Below, in pieces: positions 7,871 through 17,764 of a DNA stretch of 64,000 nucleotides (positions within the stretch are counted from its first letter, which is position 1; every line of letters begins with the position of its first letter). The stretch spans positions 1 to 64,000 of the forward strand of contig NZ_FOZW01000005.1 in the NCBI RefSeq assembly GCF_900116195.1, given 5' to 3'. The DNA is from Alloyangia pacifica (lineage in GTDB: Bacteria > Pseudomonadota > Alphaproteobacteria > Rhodobacterales > Rhodobacteraceae). The notes below the pieces were generated by a model. The model was given only the letters and a program-made list of their open reading frames with translations, was not told the origin of the DNA and did no database searches. A program made the position numbers and the translations under genes.

Positions 7871-7879
7871 CCTGCCGCC

Positions 7880-8560
7880 ATGAGCGAGCTGCCCCGCCTC
7901 CTCGTCGTCGACGACGACCCCGAGATCTGCTCCGCCCTCGCGCGCGGGCTGGGGATGCACGGCTATGCGGTCGAGACCTGCAACCGCGCCGACCTTGCGC
8001 TTGCCCGGCTGAGCGCGCCCGGCTTCGACGCCGCCGTCATCGACGTGATGCTTGGCGCCGACAGCGGCATCGATCTGGTCCGCGCCGCCCGCGCCGCCGG
8101 GGCGCAGCTGCCCATCGTCATGCTCTCGGCACTGTCGGAGGTCGAGCATCGCGCCGCCGGATTGGCCGCCGGCGCCGATGACTACGTGGTGAAACCCTTC
8201 GCCTTCGACGAGCTGGTTGCGCGGCTGCAGGTTCAGCAGCACCGCGCCGCTGCCCTCCGCCCGGTGCCTGCCCGGCTCCACGCCGCGGATCACATGCTCG
8301 TCACCGCAACACGCGAAGTCCAGCTCACCGACCGCGAGTTCGCCCTGCTGTCACTGCTTGCCGCGCATTCCGCCACACCGCTGTCACGCGGCGAAATCTT
8401 CGACCGGCTCTGGGCCGGGGACTCGAGCTCGGAAAACGTCGTCGATGTGTACATCGGCTATCTGCGCCGGAAGCTGAAGCCCGCCGCCGACTTCGGTTTC
8501 GAGATCGTCACCATCCGGCAGAAGGGCTTCTGCCTCGAAGGCGTTGCGCCAACCTGCTGA
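7880..8560 (+). CDS. OmpR-family response regulator
   Basis: The 226-residue regulator has a receiver domain with acidic DDD at 11-13, phospho-acceptor Asp55 (VIDVML), Ser/Thr switch and the VKPF lysine. A C-terminal winged helix follows (VQLTDREFALL, VVDVYIGYLRRKL). It is coupled to the kinase upstream and its last codon lies 125 bases before pqqA, so pqqA is an obvious candidate target. Confidence 0.93.
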   Translation: MSELPRLLVVDDDPEICSALARGLGMHGYAVETCNRADLALARLSAPGFDAAVIDVMLGADSGIDLVRAARAAGAQLPIVMLSALSEVEHRAAGLAAGADDYVVKPFAFDELVARLQVQQHRAAALRPVPARLHAADHMLVTATREVQLTDREFALLSLLAAHSATPLSRGEIFDRLWAGDSSSENVVDVYIGYLRRKLKPAADFGFEIVTIRQKGFCLEGVAPTC

Positions 8561-8685
8561 AGAAAATCGGAAACGCCCCCGTCACCGACTTTCGTCTAGG
8601 GTCTTCTTAGAACATAAGAGTCGCCCCTATGCCCCCCTGCCGGGCACACTCTCTCCATCGCAACCCGCGAAAGGAGGAGACATTC
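8561..8685 (+). promoter_or_regulatory. Upstream region of pqqA
   Basis: This 125-base interval holds a small palindrome CTTAGAACATAAG at 8606-8618 and a C-rich tract, ending in an AAAGGAGGAG ribosome site. It probably carries the promoter of the pqq operon. I could not identify a convincing -35/-10 pair. Confidence 0.45.
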
Positions 8686-8778
8686 ATGGCCTGGAACAAA
8701 CCCGTGATCCGCGAAATCGAGTGCGGCATGGAAATCAACATGTACGGACCCGAGCACGACGACGGGGTGCTGTTCTGA
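8686..8778 (+). CDS. pqqA: Pyrroloquinoline quinone precursor peptide PqqA
   Basis: This 30-residue peptide begins MAWNKPVIREIECGMEINMY. The EINMY core holds Glu16 and Tyr20, the pair that is cross-linked by PqqE with PqqD to build PQQ. Length and the E-x-x-x-Y spacing match the family. A near-consensus AAAGGAGGAG site gives strong translation, as expected for the substrate peptide. It is the first gene of pqqABCDE. Confidence 0.95.
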   Translation: MAWNKPVIREIECGMEINMYGPEHDDGVLF

Positions 8779-8800
8779 ACAGCCGCGCGCGGAGAACGTG

Positions 8801-9700
8801 ATGCAACAGTTCCGCGCGCGAATTCTCGGCGCTGCAGCCGGGGGCGGCCTGCCCCAGTGGAACTGCGGCTGCGAGAACTGCCGGATGGCCCGTGCAGGCG
8901 ACATTCCCGCCCAGACCCAAAGCTCGCTGGCCGTCTCGGCGAACGGCACGGATTGGGCGATCCTCAACGCCTCGCCGGACATCCGCGTGCAGCTCGCCGC
9001 GAGCCCCGAGCTGCACCCCACCGGGCTGCGCGAGATGCCGCTGCGCTCGGTGCTCGTCACCAACGGCGACATCGACCACGTCGCGGGCCTTCTGACCCTG
9101 CGCGAAATGCAGCCATTCACGCTGTTCGCCACACCGGGCATCCACAAGGTGATCGCCGGCAACCCGGTCTTCGCCGCGCTGAACGCCACCGTGGTGACCC
9201 GCGCCGCGCTGGCGCTGGAGACGCCCGCCGAGATCGCGCCCGGCCTCACCGCAACGCTCTTCGCCGTGCCCGGGAAGGTGCCGCTCTACATGGAGGACGG
9301 TGAGGTCGAAACCGCGCTCATGGGCGAGCAGACCGTCGGCGTCGAGCTGACCGTGGGCGCCGCCCGCGCCTTTTACATCCCCGGCTGCGCCCGGCTCGAC
9401 GAGACCCTGCGCGCCCGGCTGACCGGCGCCGCGCTGGTGTTCTTCGACGGCACGCTCTGGCGCGACGACGAGATGATCGCCGCCGGGCTCGGGCAGAAGA
9501 CCGGCCGCCGCATGGGCCACATGTCGATGAGCGGCCCGTCAGGCTCGATCTCGGCCTTCGACGGGCTCGACGTGGGACGCAAGGTCTTCGTGCATATGAA
9601 CAACACCAACCCGGTACTGCGCCCCGATGCCCCCGAACGGGCCGAGGCCGAGGCGGCGGGCTGGATCATCGGACAGGATGGACTGGAGCTGACCGCATGA
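8801..9700 (+). CDS. pqqB: PQQ biosynthesis protein PqqB
   Basis: The 299-residue protein has the metallo-hydrolase-like fold of PqqB, with an early GAAAGGGLPQWNCGCENC motif and the GDIDHVAGLL region near residues 86-95. PqqB is proposed to hydroxylate the Tyr of the processed precursor. The start at 8801 has GGAG seven bases before; a GTG immediately upstream is possible. Its stop overlaps the pqqC start by four bases. Confidence 0.95.
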   Translation: MQQFRARILGAAAGGGLPQWNCGCENCRMARAGDIPAQTQSSLAVSANGTDWAILNASPDIRVQLAASPELHPTGLREMPLRSVLVTNGDIDHVAGLLTLREMQPFTLFATPGIHKVIAGNPVFAALNATVVTRAALALETPAEIAPGLTATLFAVPGKVPLYMEDGEVETALMGEQTVGVELTVGAARAFYIPGCARLDETLRARLTGAALVFFDGTLWRDDEMIAAGLGQKTGRRMGHMSMSGPSGSISAFDGLDVGRKVFVHMNNTNPVLRPDAPERAEAEAAGWIIGQDGLELTA

Positions 9701-10455
9701 CCGACGCACTCTCCCGCGCAGATTTCGAGGCCCGTCTCCGCCGCATCGGCGCCGAGCGCTACCACGACCTGCACCCCTTTCACCACCGCCTGCACGGCGG
9801 GGACTGCAGCCCCGACGAGGTCCGCGCCTGGGTGATCAACCGCTACTACTACCAGCATTCGATCCCGATGAAGGACGCCGCCTTCATGTCCCGGGTCGAG
9901 GATCCGGACCTGCGCCGCGCCTGGCGCTCGCGGATCGAGGATCATGACGGCACCGAGACCAACGAGGGTGGCATCCGCCGCTGGCTGCGGCTGGCCGAGG
10001 CGGTAGGACTTGACCGCGATTACGTCGCCTCCTGCGAGGGCGTTCTACCCGCCACGCGCTTCGCCGTGGATGCCTACGTGCGCTTCGTACGGGACAAGAG
10101 CCTGCTCGAGGCCGTCGCCGCCTCGCTGACCGAGCTCTTCGCGCCCAAGATCCACGCCTCGCGCATCGAGGGGCTGCTGCAGAACTACGCCTTCGCCGAC
10201 GATGCCGCGCTGAGCTACTTCCGCAACCGGCTGAAAGAGGCGCCCAAGGATGTCGCCTTCGGCCTCGCCTGGGTGCTCGACCACGCGGACACCGCAGAGA
10301 AACAGGACCACGCCGCCCGTGCCCTGATCTTCAAGACCGATGTCCTGTGGTCGCAGCTCGATGCGCTCTGGGGTGCCTATGTCGATCCCGCGCGCATCCC
10401 CCCGGGTGCCTGGCGACCGGGCGAGGGGCTGGCCCCCGGCGCCGAGGCGGCATGA
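9697..10455 (+). CDS. pqqC: Pyrroloquinoline-quinone synthase PqqC
   Basis: The 252-residue protein is full length for PqqC, the cofactorless oxidase that performs the final ring closure and oxidation to PQQ. Family stretches such as YHDLHPFHHRLHGGDC near residue 23 and the NRYYYQHSIPMKDAAF segment near 48-63 are present, including the His and Tyr-rich active pocket. It overlaps pqqB by four bases and pqqD by four bases, so the three are translationally coupled. Confidence 0.96.
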   Translation: MTDALSRADFEARLRRIGAERYHDLHPFHHRLHGGDCSPDEVRAWVINRYYYQHSIPMKDAAFMSRVEDPDLRRAWRSRIEDHDGTETNEGGIRRWLRLAEAVGLDRDYVASCEGVLPATRFAVDAYVRFVRDKSLLEAVAASLTELFAPKIHASRIEGLLQNYAFADDAALSYFRNRLKEAPKDVAFGLAWVLDHADTAEKQDHAARALIFKTDVLWSQLDALWGAYVDPARIPPGAWRPGEGLAPGAEAA

Positions 10456-10742
10456 TGGACCCCGGCATGGACCCCGGCGCCATCCCCACCCTGCCGCGCG
10501 GCGTCCGCCTGCACCGTGACCGCGTGCGGGACCAATGGGTCCTGCTCGCCCCGGAGCGCGCCGTTACCCTCGACCCGATCGCCCACGCCATCCTGTCCGA
10601 GATCGACGGCACCCGCAGCTTCGCCGAGATCACCGAAACCCTCGCGACCCGCTACGCCGCCCCCCGCGAACAGATCACCGCCGACGCCGCCGGCTTCCTG
10701 CAGGCGCTGCAGGCCCGCCGCTTTCTCGATCTCGCGACCTGA
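10452..10742 (+). CDS. pqqD: PQQ peptide chaperone PqqD
   Basis: The 96-residue protein has the PqqD core (LPRGVRLHRDRVRDQWVLL and later ALQARRFLDL), a small winged-helix RRE domain that binds PqqA and presents it to PqqE. Three possible ATG codons occur at 10452, 10455 and 10470; the first overlaps the pqqC stop as ATGA. The gene is followed by an unexpected copy of a terminator arm. Confidence 0.92.
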   Translation: MMDPGMDPGAIPTLPRGVRLHRDRVRDQWVLLAPERAVTLDPIAHAILSEIDGTRSFAEITETLATRYAAPREQITADAAGFLQALQARRFLDLAT

Positions 10743-10744
10743 GC

Positions 10745-10766
10745 CTTCTTCTCTTTCCAAATACGC
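10745..10766 (+). repeat. Exact single copy of the 22-base terminator arm found at 1052-1073
   Basis: Bases 10745-10766 are identical to the right arm of the inverted repeat at 1022-1073 (CTTCTTCTCTTTCC...). No complementary arm is nearby, so it cannot form the same hairpin. It lies two bases after the pqqD stop and 47 bases before pqqE. Confidence 0.75.
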
Positions 10767-10813
10767 ACGGCCCGCCACCAGCAAAGGGTCGCTCCGCTGT
10801 TCAAAGGCCCGCC

Positions 10814-11929
10814 ATGACCACGCGCAAAGCCAAGCCCCCCATCGCGATGCTTGCCGAGCTGACCCACCGCTGCCCGCTCGCCTGCCCCTATTGCTCGAAC
10901 CCGCTCGAACTGACCCGACAGGAGGCGGAACTGTCCACCGACGACTGGTGCCGGGTCTTCCGCGAAGCGGCCGATCTGGGCGTGCTGCAGCTACATCTCT
11001 CGGGCGGCGAGCCCGCCACCCGGCGCGACCTCGAAGACCTCGTGCGCGCCGCGCGGGACGCCGGGCTCTACACCAACCTCATCACCTCGGGCATCGGCCT
11101 CACAGAACGCAGGCTGCGCGCGCTCGACGCCGCCGGGCTCGACCACATCCAGCTCAGCCTGCAGGGCACCACCCCCGAGATGGCCGACGAGATCGGCGGT
11201 TACCGCGGCGGCTTTGCCCGCAAGCTGCAGGTCGCCGAATGGATCAGACAGATCGGCTTTCCGCTCACGCTCAACGCGGTGCTGCACCGGCGCAATTTGC
11301 ATCAGTTGCCGCGCGCGCTGGAGATGGCGCTGGACATGGGTGCGCGGCGGATCGAAGTGGCGACGGTGCAGTTCCACGGCTGGGCGCTGAAGAACCGCGA
11401 TGCGCTCATGCCGACAAAGGCCCAGGCCGAGGAGGCGACCCGTATCGTCGCCGAGGCCCGCGCACGACTGAAGGGTCAGCTGGTGATCGACTACGTGCCC
11501 GCCGACTATCATTCCGACTACCCCAAGCGCTGCATGGGCGGCTGGGGTTCGACCGGGCTCAACGTCGCGCCCGACGGCATGGTCCTGCCCTGCCACGCGG
11601 CGCAGACGATCCCGCACCTGCGCTTCGAGACTGTGCGCGACCGACCGCTCGCGGCGATCTGGTTCGAGGGTGCCGCCTTCAACGCCTATCGCGGAACGGA
11701 CTGGATGCAGGAGCCCTGCGCCAGCTGCGAACGCAAGACTGTGGATTTCGGCGGATGCCGCTGCCAGGCCATGGCGCTGGCGCGCGATCCGGCGGCGACC
11801 GACCCGGTCTGCATCAAGTCCCCGCGCCATTTGGACCTTCGGGCCCGTGCCGACGCCCATGCCGCCGCCGAGGCGCCGCTGACCTATCGCAGCGCGCCCG
11901 GAAAGCCGGTAGCCACACCCGCCGAATAG
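10814..11929 (+). CDS. pqqE: PQQ radical SAM enzyme PqqE
   Basis: The 371-residue radical SAM protein has CPLACPYC (Cys20, Cys24, Cys27) for the SAM-binding cluster, LSGGEP near residue 61, and a C-terminal SPASM region with further Cys (RCMGGWG, PCHAAQT, CASCERKTVDFGGCRCQ) for auxiliary clusters. It forms the Glu-Tyr carbon bond in PqqA. Unlike pqqA-D it is separated from the preceding gene by a 71-base spacer with a repeat. The ribosome site before ATG 10814 is weak. Confidence 0.95.
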   Translation: MTTRKAKPPIAMLAELTHRCPLACPYCSNPLELTRQEAELSTDDWCRVFREAADLGVLQLHLSGGEPATRRDLEDLVRAARDAGLYTNLITSGIGLTERRLRALDAAGLDHIQLSLQGTTPEMADEIGGYRGGFARKLQVAEWIRQIGFPLTLNAVLHRRNLHQLPRALEMALDMGARRIEVATVQFHGWALKNRDALMPTKAQAEEATRIVAEARARLKGQLVIDYVPADYHSDYPKRCMGGWGSTGLNVAPDGMVLPCHAAQTIPHLRFETVRDRPLAAIWFEGAAFNAYRGTDWMQEPCASCERKTVDFGGCRCQAMALARDPAATDPVCIKSPRHLDLRARADAHAAAEAPLTYRSAPGKPVATPAE

Positions 11930-12752
11930 CCGGAAGCCTCGCTTTTTTGCGCGCAATTACATTATTTTAGACTGCGACTCCGTCCGAGGCGTTCCTCCCT
12001 GCCCGGCCTGTCAGGATCGGCCCATCGGCCCATCGGCGCCAGGGGAAACGCCTGCGGCGGACAGACCCGCGAAAAGGCGCGATGTCCCGACGTCGCCATC
12101 GGCGACCCCTGAAACAAATGACTTCCGGCAGGCCGCTTGTGCCCGCCAACCGGGGTACGCCCACGCGAGACGCTCCACCTTGCAGGCCCGCTTGGCTGCG
12201 CTCAGCGGACGACTGCAGAGGTTGCGCTTCCGGCCCATCGATGACCGGTGCGCTGCGGGAACTCGGGATATCGCTGAACTCCCTCTGCTGGTGGAGAAAG
12301 CGGTATGGCGGAATGAACCGGGCACAGCTGTCGGAGCTGTAAGAACTCGAGAAAGAGGACCTGAGCCCTTCGCAGCGCCGTCGTTGTCTGGAGCCTGTGC
12401 GCGAACACTCGGCATCTCCGAGCGCCGGGGCCTGTTCAGTGCTCGTTCGGCGTCGCTCCACTCTGCGCAAACCGCCAGAAGGCCGGGAACACAAAGAGCA
12501 GCTGACCGCCAACGTCATCGAGCTGGCCCGGCAGTATGTCCGCCACGGCCACCGACGGATCGACCCGCTGCTGAGAAGTCTGGTCACCGCCTCTCTCGGC
12601 GGCGAACACCCTCATCAGAAGCCACATCCAATTGAAGGCGACGGTGGTCGCTGACGTCCAGCGCCGACTTTTTGCCGTGCGAACGCCACCGCGACAAAGC
12701 CAGGTGATTTCCGATGTTCTCGAAGACCCGGGCTTCAGGGCCCGCAGGACCC
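11930..12752. other. Gene-poor interval between the pqq and cbb clusters
   Basis: Apart from the IS3-type relic listed separately, nothing here looks like an intact gene. Just after pqqE there is a short A/T-rich run (GCTTTTTTGCG) that may contribute to termination. Bases 11990-12240 and 12590-12752 show no recognisable protein in any frame. Confidence 0.5.
12246..12590 (+). pseudogene. Decayed IS3-family transposase fragment
   Basis: One plus-strand frame reads LGISLNSLCWWRKRYGGMNR, typical of the helix-turn-helix end of IS3-type OrfA. It then has an in-frame TAA at 12340 and continues with ELEKEDLSPSQRRRCLEPV. Further on, LTANVIELARQYVRHGHRR resembles the start of OrfB (ADIIALARQYGRYGYRR in intact copies). 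The DDE catalytic core is absent, so the element is dead and truncated at its right side. Confidence 0.7.
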
Positions 12753-13727
12753 TCACTCGGTGCGCGCATCACGGCCCGGCGCGGCGGCTGCGGTACGCAC
12801 GGGCGGCCAATTTGGAAGAAAGCCCGCGCGCTCGGCAGCGATGAAGTCCCGGACGGTGCGTGTCGCGCCGGTCGCCGGCCGGTCGGCCCGGTTCAGCAGG
12901 AACCAGTGCCGCATGATTGGCAGGCCGGGCAAATCGAGTGTGACCAGCCGCCCACTACGCAACTCTTCAGCCACCGTGTGGTAGGAAATGAGCGCTATCC
13001 CGAGCCCCGCGATCACCGCCTGCTTGATCGTCTCGTTGGAGTTCATCTCGGCCCGCGCATAAGGCTTGCCCTCGCCGATCCTGTCGAGGAAGCGGGTGGC
13101 GAGAATGCGCGTCCCCGACCCCGGCTCACGCATCAGGATCGTCTCGCCCAGCACATCGTCCGCCGTGAGATCGCCGTTTCCCGCCAGCGGGTGATCCGGC
13201 GGCGCGATCAGCACATGCGGATGGTCGCCGATCGACAGCGCCTCGACTGCCGGCTCTCGGGGCGGGCGCCCCATGATTGCCAGATCGAGCACCCCATCCT
13301 GCAGCGCCGCAATGATCGTGTCGCGGTTGCCGACCTCGAGCACGATCTCGATCTCGGGGCAGGCCTTGCGCAGCCGCGCGACGATCCCCGGGGCAAAGTA
13401 CTTTCCCGTCGAGACCACGCCCAGGACCACGCTTCCCGCCATGCCCTTCTGCAGCGCGTCGATTCTCTGCAGGGCCCGGCGGAAACCTGCCTCCGCCGTC
13501 GCCCAGGCCTGCAATAGCGCCGCACCCTCGGGGGTCGCGTGGAATTTTCCAGCGCCTTCCCGCGACAGCAGGACGCATCCGAAAGTCTGATCCAGCGCCC
13601 GCAACTGGCTGTGTACCGCCGGGGCTGTCAGCCCGAGCTCTTCGGACGCCCGCGAAATTGACCCTGTTCTTTCAACAGCTTCCAGAGCCCGCAGTTGTTT
13701 CAGCGTGAGAGAGGCAAGTCGACGCAT
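12753..13727 (-). CDS. cbbR: LysR-type regulator of the Calvin cycle operon, CbbR
   Basis: The 324-residue LysR protein has an N-terminal winged helix (LTLKQLRALEAVERTGSISR) and a substrate-sensing domain resembling CbbR. It is divergent from cbbF with 99 bases between them, the standard arrangement. CbbR activates cbb transcription in response to metabolites such as RuBP. The C-terminal 20 residues (PNWPPVRTAAAAPG) are Pro/Ala rich and probably variable. Confidence 0.93.
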   Translation of the reverse strand: MRRLASLTLKQLRALEAVERTGSISRASEELGLTAPAVHSQLRALDQTFGCVLLSREGAGKFHATPEGAALLQAWATAEAGFRRALQRIDALQKGMAGSVVLGVVSTGKYFAPGIVARLRKACPEIEIVLEVGNRDTIIAALQDGVLDLAIMGRPPREPAVEALSIGDHPHVLIAPPDHPLAGNGDLTADDVLGETILMREPGSGTRILATRFLDRIGEGKPYARAEMNSNETIKQAVIAGLGIALISYHTVAEELRSGRLVTLDLPGLPIMRHWFLLNRADRPATGATRTVRDFIAAERAGFLPNWPPVRTAAAAPGRDARTE

Positions 13728-13826
13728 TAGATTTTCTCTAATCTGAAGTCAGAAATTTTAAATTTTCTAACAAGCAAGCTTCCGCAAGATCAAGGCCATG
13801 TCACCCGTCGAGGAGAGGAGGCCTTG
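13727..13826 (+). promoter_or_regulatory. cbbR-cbbF control region with LysR-type sites
   Basis: The A/T-rich interval contains TTAGATTTTCTCTAA at 13727-13741, a T-N11-A dyad, and TCAGAAATTTTAAATTTTCT near 13749-13768, a second A/T-rich dyad. Such paired sites are characteristic of CbbR binding. The cbbF ribosome site GGAGAGGAGG is unusually strong. Confidence 0.7.
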
Positions 13827-14834
13827 ATGACCGACACCCAAGCATTCCCCGCGGGGGCACCGATCCCGGCTGCCCTGCGCCCTGCCCTCGAGGCCATTGG
13901 TCGGGTCGCCCGCGACCTTGCCCACCGCATCGCCCGGGGCCCGCTCGAAGGCCAGATGCACGCCCCCGTCGGCGACAACGCGGATGGCGACGCGCAGAAG
14001 GCGCTCGACGTGATCGCCGACGAGGCCTTTGCCGAAGCGATCCGCGGCACCGACGTGCGCTGGTATGCCTCGGAGGAGCGCACCGAGCCGGTCCTGCTCA
14101 ACCCCGAGGGCACGCTGGCACTGGCCATCGACCCGCTCGACGGCTCCTCGAACATCGAGACCAACGTCTCCATCGGCACGATCTTCTCCCTGCGTGCCGC
14201 CCGCGAGACCGGGGCGGAGACCTTCCTCCGCCCCGGGCATGAACAACTGGCTGCCGGCTACGTGATCTACGGCCCGCAGGTGATGCTGATGCTGAGTTTC
14301 GGCGCCACGCTGCAGCATCACATTCTCGATCCCGAAACGAACACCTTTATCCTGCTCGATCCGGCCGTGACCATCGACGGCGGCAGCACCGAGTTCGCGA
14401 TCAACGCCTCGAACTACCGCCACTGGTCGAAGCCGATCCGCGCCTACATCGACGATTGCCTCGCCGGGGCCGAGGGGCCCCGCGCCTGCAACTTCAACAT
14501 GCGCTGGATCGCCTCGCTGGTGGCCGAGACCCACCGCATCCTGATGCGCGGCGGGCTGTTCCTCTACCCGTCCGACGCCCGCCCCGGCTACGAGGCCGGA
14601 CGGCTGCGCATGGTCTATGAATGCGCCCCGATCGCCCTGCTGATCGAGGCCGCGCAGGGCCGCGCCACCGACGGAACCACCCGCATTCTCGACCTGATCC
14701 CCCAGAGCCTGCACGCGCGCACGCCTTTCGTCTTCGGCTCGGCGGGCAAGGTGGATCACGTCACCGCCTACCACGACCTGCCGGACCAGGAGGTCTCTGC
14801 CCTCTTCGGCAACCGCGGCCTGTTCCGCGCCTGA
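13827..14834 (+). CDS. cbbF: Class I fructose-1,6-bisphosphatase
   Basis: The 335-residue enzyme has the metal-binding [11 protein letters not shown] motif near residue 98 and ends with family-typical segments ([31 protein letters not shown]). It dephosphorylates fructose- and possibly sedoheptulose-bisphosphate in the Calvin cycle. It is the first gene of the cbb operon, 41 bases before cbbP. The ATG is preceded by GGAGAGGAGG. Confidence 0.95.
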   Translation: MTDTQAFPAGAPIPAALRPALEAIGRVARDLAHRIARGPLEGQMHAPVGDNADGDAQKALDVIADEAFAEAIRGTDVRWYASEERTEPVLLNPEGTLALAIDPLDGSSNIETNVSIGTIFSLRAARETGAETFLRPGHEQLAAGYVIYGPQVMLMLSFGATLQHHILDPETNTFILLDPAVTIDGGSTEFAINASNYRHWSKPIRAYIDDCLAGAEGPRACNFNMRWIASLVAETHRILMRGGLFLYPSDARPGYEAGRLRMVYECAPIALLIEAAQGRATDGTTRILDLIPQSLHARTPFVFGSAGKVDHVTAYHDLPDQEVSALFGNRGLFRA

Positions 14835-14875
14835 GCCTGCGACCCAGACCCGAGTTTCACGGACCAAAATGACCC

Positions 14876-15748
14876 ATGAGCAAGAAGCATCCCATCATCT
14901 CCGTCACCGGCTCTTCGGGCGCGGGCACGACCACGGTCAAGGCGACCTTCGACCAGATCTTCCGTCGTGAGGGGATCACCGCGGTCAGCATCGAGGGCGA
15001 CGCCTTCCACCGCTACAACCGCGCCGACATGAAGGCCGAGCTGGAAGCGCGCAAGTCCGCCGGGGACGAGACCTTCTCGCATTTTTCCTATGATGCGAAT
15101 GAGCTGGGGGAGCTCGAGGACATCTTCCGCACCTACGGAGAGACCGGCACCGGCCGCACCCGTCACTACGTGCACGACGAGGGCGAAGCCGCGCGCTGGG
15201 GCACCCCGCCGGGGAACTTCACCGACTGGGAAAGTTTCGATCAGGGCAGCGACCTGCTCTTCTACGAGGGGCTGCATGGCGCGGTGGCCAGTGACGAGGT
15301 CAACCTTGCAGCGCTGGCGGACCTCAAGATCGGCGTGGTGCCGGTAATCAACCTTGAATGGATCCAGAAGATCCACCGCGACAAGGCCAGCCGCGGCTAC
15401 ACCACCGAGGCAGTCACAGACACCATCCTGCGCCGGATGCACGCCTATGTGCACTGCATCTGCCCGCAGTTCATCCAGACCGACGTGAACTTCCAGCGCG
15501 TGCCGGTGGTCGACACCTCGGACCCGTTCATCGCCCGCTGGATTCCCACCGCCGACGAGAGCCTCGTGGTGATCCGCTTCCGCAGCCCCCGGGGGATCGA
15601 TTTCCCGTATCTCACCTCGATGATCCAGAACAGCTGGATGAGCCGCGCCAATTCCATCGTGATCCCCGGCGGCAAGATGGATCTGGCGATGCAGCTCATC
15701 TTCACGCCCATGGTCCAGCGCCTCGTCACCGAGAGCAAGCGCGCCTGA
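14876..15748 (+). CDS. cbbP: Phosphoribulokinase
   Basis: The 290-residue protein is a bacterial-type phosphoribulokinase that makes RuBP from ribulose-5-phosphate and ATP. It has P-loop GSSGAGTTT at residues 12-20, the [10 protein letters not shown] sugar-phosphate motif near 40-49, and the FYEGLHG motif near 130. With RubisCO it is diagnostic of the Calvin cycle. It lies between cbbF and cbbT. Confidence 0.97.
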   Translation: MSKKHPIISVTGSSGAGTTTVKATFDQIFRREGITAVSIEGDAFHRYNRADMKAELEARKSAGDETFSHFSYDANELGELEDIFRTYGETGTGRTRHYVHDEGEAARWGTPPGNFTDWESFDQGSDLLFYEGLHGAVASDEVNLAALADLKIGVVPVINLEWIQKIHRDKASRGYTTEAVTDTILRRMHAYVHCICPQFIQTDVNFQRVPVVDTSDPFIARWIPTADESLVVIRFRSPRGIDFPYLTSMIQNSWMSRANSIVIPGGKMDLAMQLIFTPMVQRLVTESKRA

Positions 15749-15762
15749 TTGGAGGAGACGAC

Positions 15763-17745
15763 ATGAACGTTCAGACCAAGGTCACCGCCATCGAAGACCT
15801 CATGGCCAATGCGATCCGCGCGCTGACCATGGACGCGGTGCAGCAGGCGAACTCGGGCCATCCCGGCGCGCCGATGGGCATGGCCGACGTGGCGACGGTG
15901 CTGTTCAACCGCTTCATCACGCTCGACCCGAAGGAGCCCCGCTGGCCCGACCGCGACCGCTTCGTGATGAGCGCCGGGCATGGCTCGATGCTGGTCTATG
16001 CGATCCACCATCTGCTCGGCTATGACGACATGCCGATGGAGCAGATCAAGCGCTTCCGCCAACTCGGATCGCGCACCGCCGGACACCCGGAATACCGCCA
16101 CGCCAAGGGCATCGAGACCACCACGGGCCCGCTCGGACAAGGCATCTCGACCGCCGTCGGCATGGCGCTGGCAGAGCGCATGCTGAACGCCCGCTTCAGT
16201 GATGCGCTGATGGACCACTACACATATGTCATCGCGGGCGACGGCTGCCTGATGGAGGGCATCAGCCACGAGGCCATCGACCTCGCCGGCCACCTGAGCC
16301 TGTCACGGCTGATCCTGCTCTGGGACGACAACCGCATCACCATCGACGGCGGCACCGAGCTTTCGACCTCGACCGACCAGCAGGCGCGCTTCCGCGCCGC
16401 GGGCTGGCATGTGCAGGCAGTGGACGGCCACGACAAGGAAGCCATCGCCGCCGCAATCGAGATGGCGCGGGCCGATCCGCGTCCCTCGATGATCGCCTGC
16501 CGCACGGTGATCGGTTACGGCGCGCCCAACAAGCAGGGCTCGCACGACGTGCATGGCGCCCCGCTGGGTGCCGAAGAAATCGCCGCCGCGCGCGAGGCCC
16601 TCGACTGGTCCCTCCCGGCCTTCGAGATCCCGCCTGAGGTCACGGACGCATGGCGCACCGTGGCCGCGCGCGGCGGCGAGGCGCGGCGGGCCTGGACCCG
16701 CAGGCTCGGGGATGACCCGCAGGCCGAAGCCTTCCGCGCCGCTTTTGCCCCGGTGGATGCCAAGGCGCTCGACGCCGCCATCAACGCCCATAAGCATCGC
16801 CTCTCGCAGGACGCCCCCAAGGTGGCGACCCGCAAGGCCAGCGAGATGGCGCTCGAGGTCGTCAACGGCACGCTGCCCAATACCGTCGGCGGCTCGGCGG
16901 ATCTCACCGGCTCGAACAACACTCGCACCAAGGGAATGCGCCCGGTGAGCGCCGCCGATTACTCGGGCGACTACATCCACTACGGCATCCGCGAGCATGG
17001 CATGGCCGCGGCGATGAACGGCATCGCGCTGCACGGCGGGCTGAAGCCCTACGGTGGCACCTTCCTCGCCTTCGCCGACTACTGCCGCCCGGCGATGCGG
17101 CTCTCGGCGCTGATGGGTGTGCCCGTCGCCTACGTGATGACCCATGACAGCATCGGCCTCGGCGAGGATGGCCCGACGCACCAGCCGGTCGAGACCATCG
17201 CCAGCCTGCGCGCCATGCCGAACATGCTGGTCTTCCGCCCCGCCGACGCGGTGGAGACCGCCGAGTCCTGGGCGCTGGCGTTGGAGCAGGAGCGCACGCC
17301 CTCGGTGCTCTGCCTGTCGCGGCAGGGGCTGCCCACCGTGCGCACTCGCCACGTCGAGACCAACCTCGCCGCCCGCGGCGCTTACGTGCTGAAGGGGGGG
17401 GCGAAGCGCGACGTGACGCTCATCGCCACCGGTTCCGAGGTCGAACTGGCGCTCGCCGCCGCCGATCTGTTGGCCGAGGAGGGCATCAGCGCCGCGGTTG
17501 TCTCGGCCCCCTGCTTCGAGCTTTTCGAGCAGCAGCCGCCCGAGTATCGCGCCGAGATCCTCGGCGAGGCCCCGCGCATCGGCATCGAGGCCGCGGTCCG
17601 CCAGGGCTGGTGCCTCATGCTGCGCCCCGAGGACGGCTTCGTCGGCATGACCGGCTTTGGCGCCTCGGCGCCCGCCCCGGACCTCTACCGCCATTTCGGC
17701 ATCACCGCGGAGGCGGTCACCCGCCTCGCCAAGAACCTGCAGTAG
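15763..17745 (+). CDS. cbbT: Transketolase
   Basis: The 660-residue enzyme has the thiamine-diphosphate motif ([14 protein letters not shown] near residue 155), an N-terminal [12 protein letters not shown] stretch and a C-terminal domain with TGSEVELAL. It interconverts sugar phosphates in RuBP regeneration. It starts 14 bases after cbbP with a GGAGGAG ribosome site; the frame is open much further upstream inside cbbP, but that part is a shadow. Confidence 0.96.
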   Translation: MNVQTKVTAIEDLMANAIRALTMDAVQQANSGHPGAPMGMADVATVLFNRFITLDPKEPRWPDRDRFVMSAGHGSMLVYAIHHLLGYDDMPMEQIKRFRQLGSRTAGHPEYRHAKGIETTTGPLGQGISTAVGMALAERMLNARFSDALMDHYTYVIAGDGCLMEGISHEAIDLAGHLSLSRLILLWDDNRITIDGGTELSTSTDQQARFRAAGWHVQAVDGHDKEAIAAAIEMARADPRPSMIACRTVIGYGAPNKQGSHDVHGAPLGAEEIAAAREALDWSLPAFEIPPEVTDAWRTVAARGGEARRAWTRRLGDDPQAEAFRAAFAPVDAKALDAAINAHKHRLSQDAPKVATRKASEMALEVVNGTLPNTVGGSADLTGSNNTRTKGMRPVSAADYSGDYIHYGIREHGMAAAMNGIALHGGLKPYGGTFLAFADYCRPAMRLSALMGVPVAYVMTHDSIGLGEDGPTHQPVETIASLRAMPNMLVFRPADAVETAESWALALEQERTPSVLCLSRQGLPTVRTRHVETNLAARGAYVLKGGAKRDVTLIATGSEVELALAAADLLAEEGISAAVVSAPCFELFEQQPPEYRAEILGEAPRIGIEAAVRQGWCLMLRPEDGFVGMTGFGASAPAPDLYRHFGITAEAVTRLAKNLQ

Positions 17746-17764
17746 ATCAGGAAAAGGATCAGGG

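Noticed and set aside
8798-8800. GTG as start of pqqB
   Set aside because: The following ATG at 8801 has better spacing to GGAG; the difference is one residue.
12397-12654. Open frame possibly a complete small gene
   Set aside because: It matches the start of an IS3 OrfB and is continuous with an OrfA tail across an in-frame stop, so it is a relic.
15358-15762. Upstream extension of the transketolase frame
   Set aside because: It lies within cbbP in another frame and has no features; the start at 15763 has GGAGGAG.
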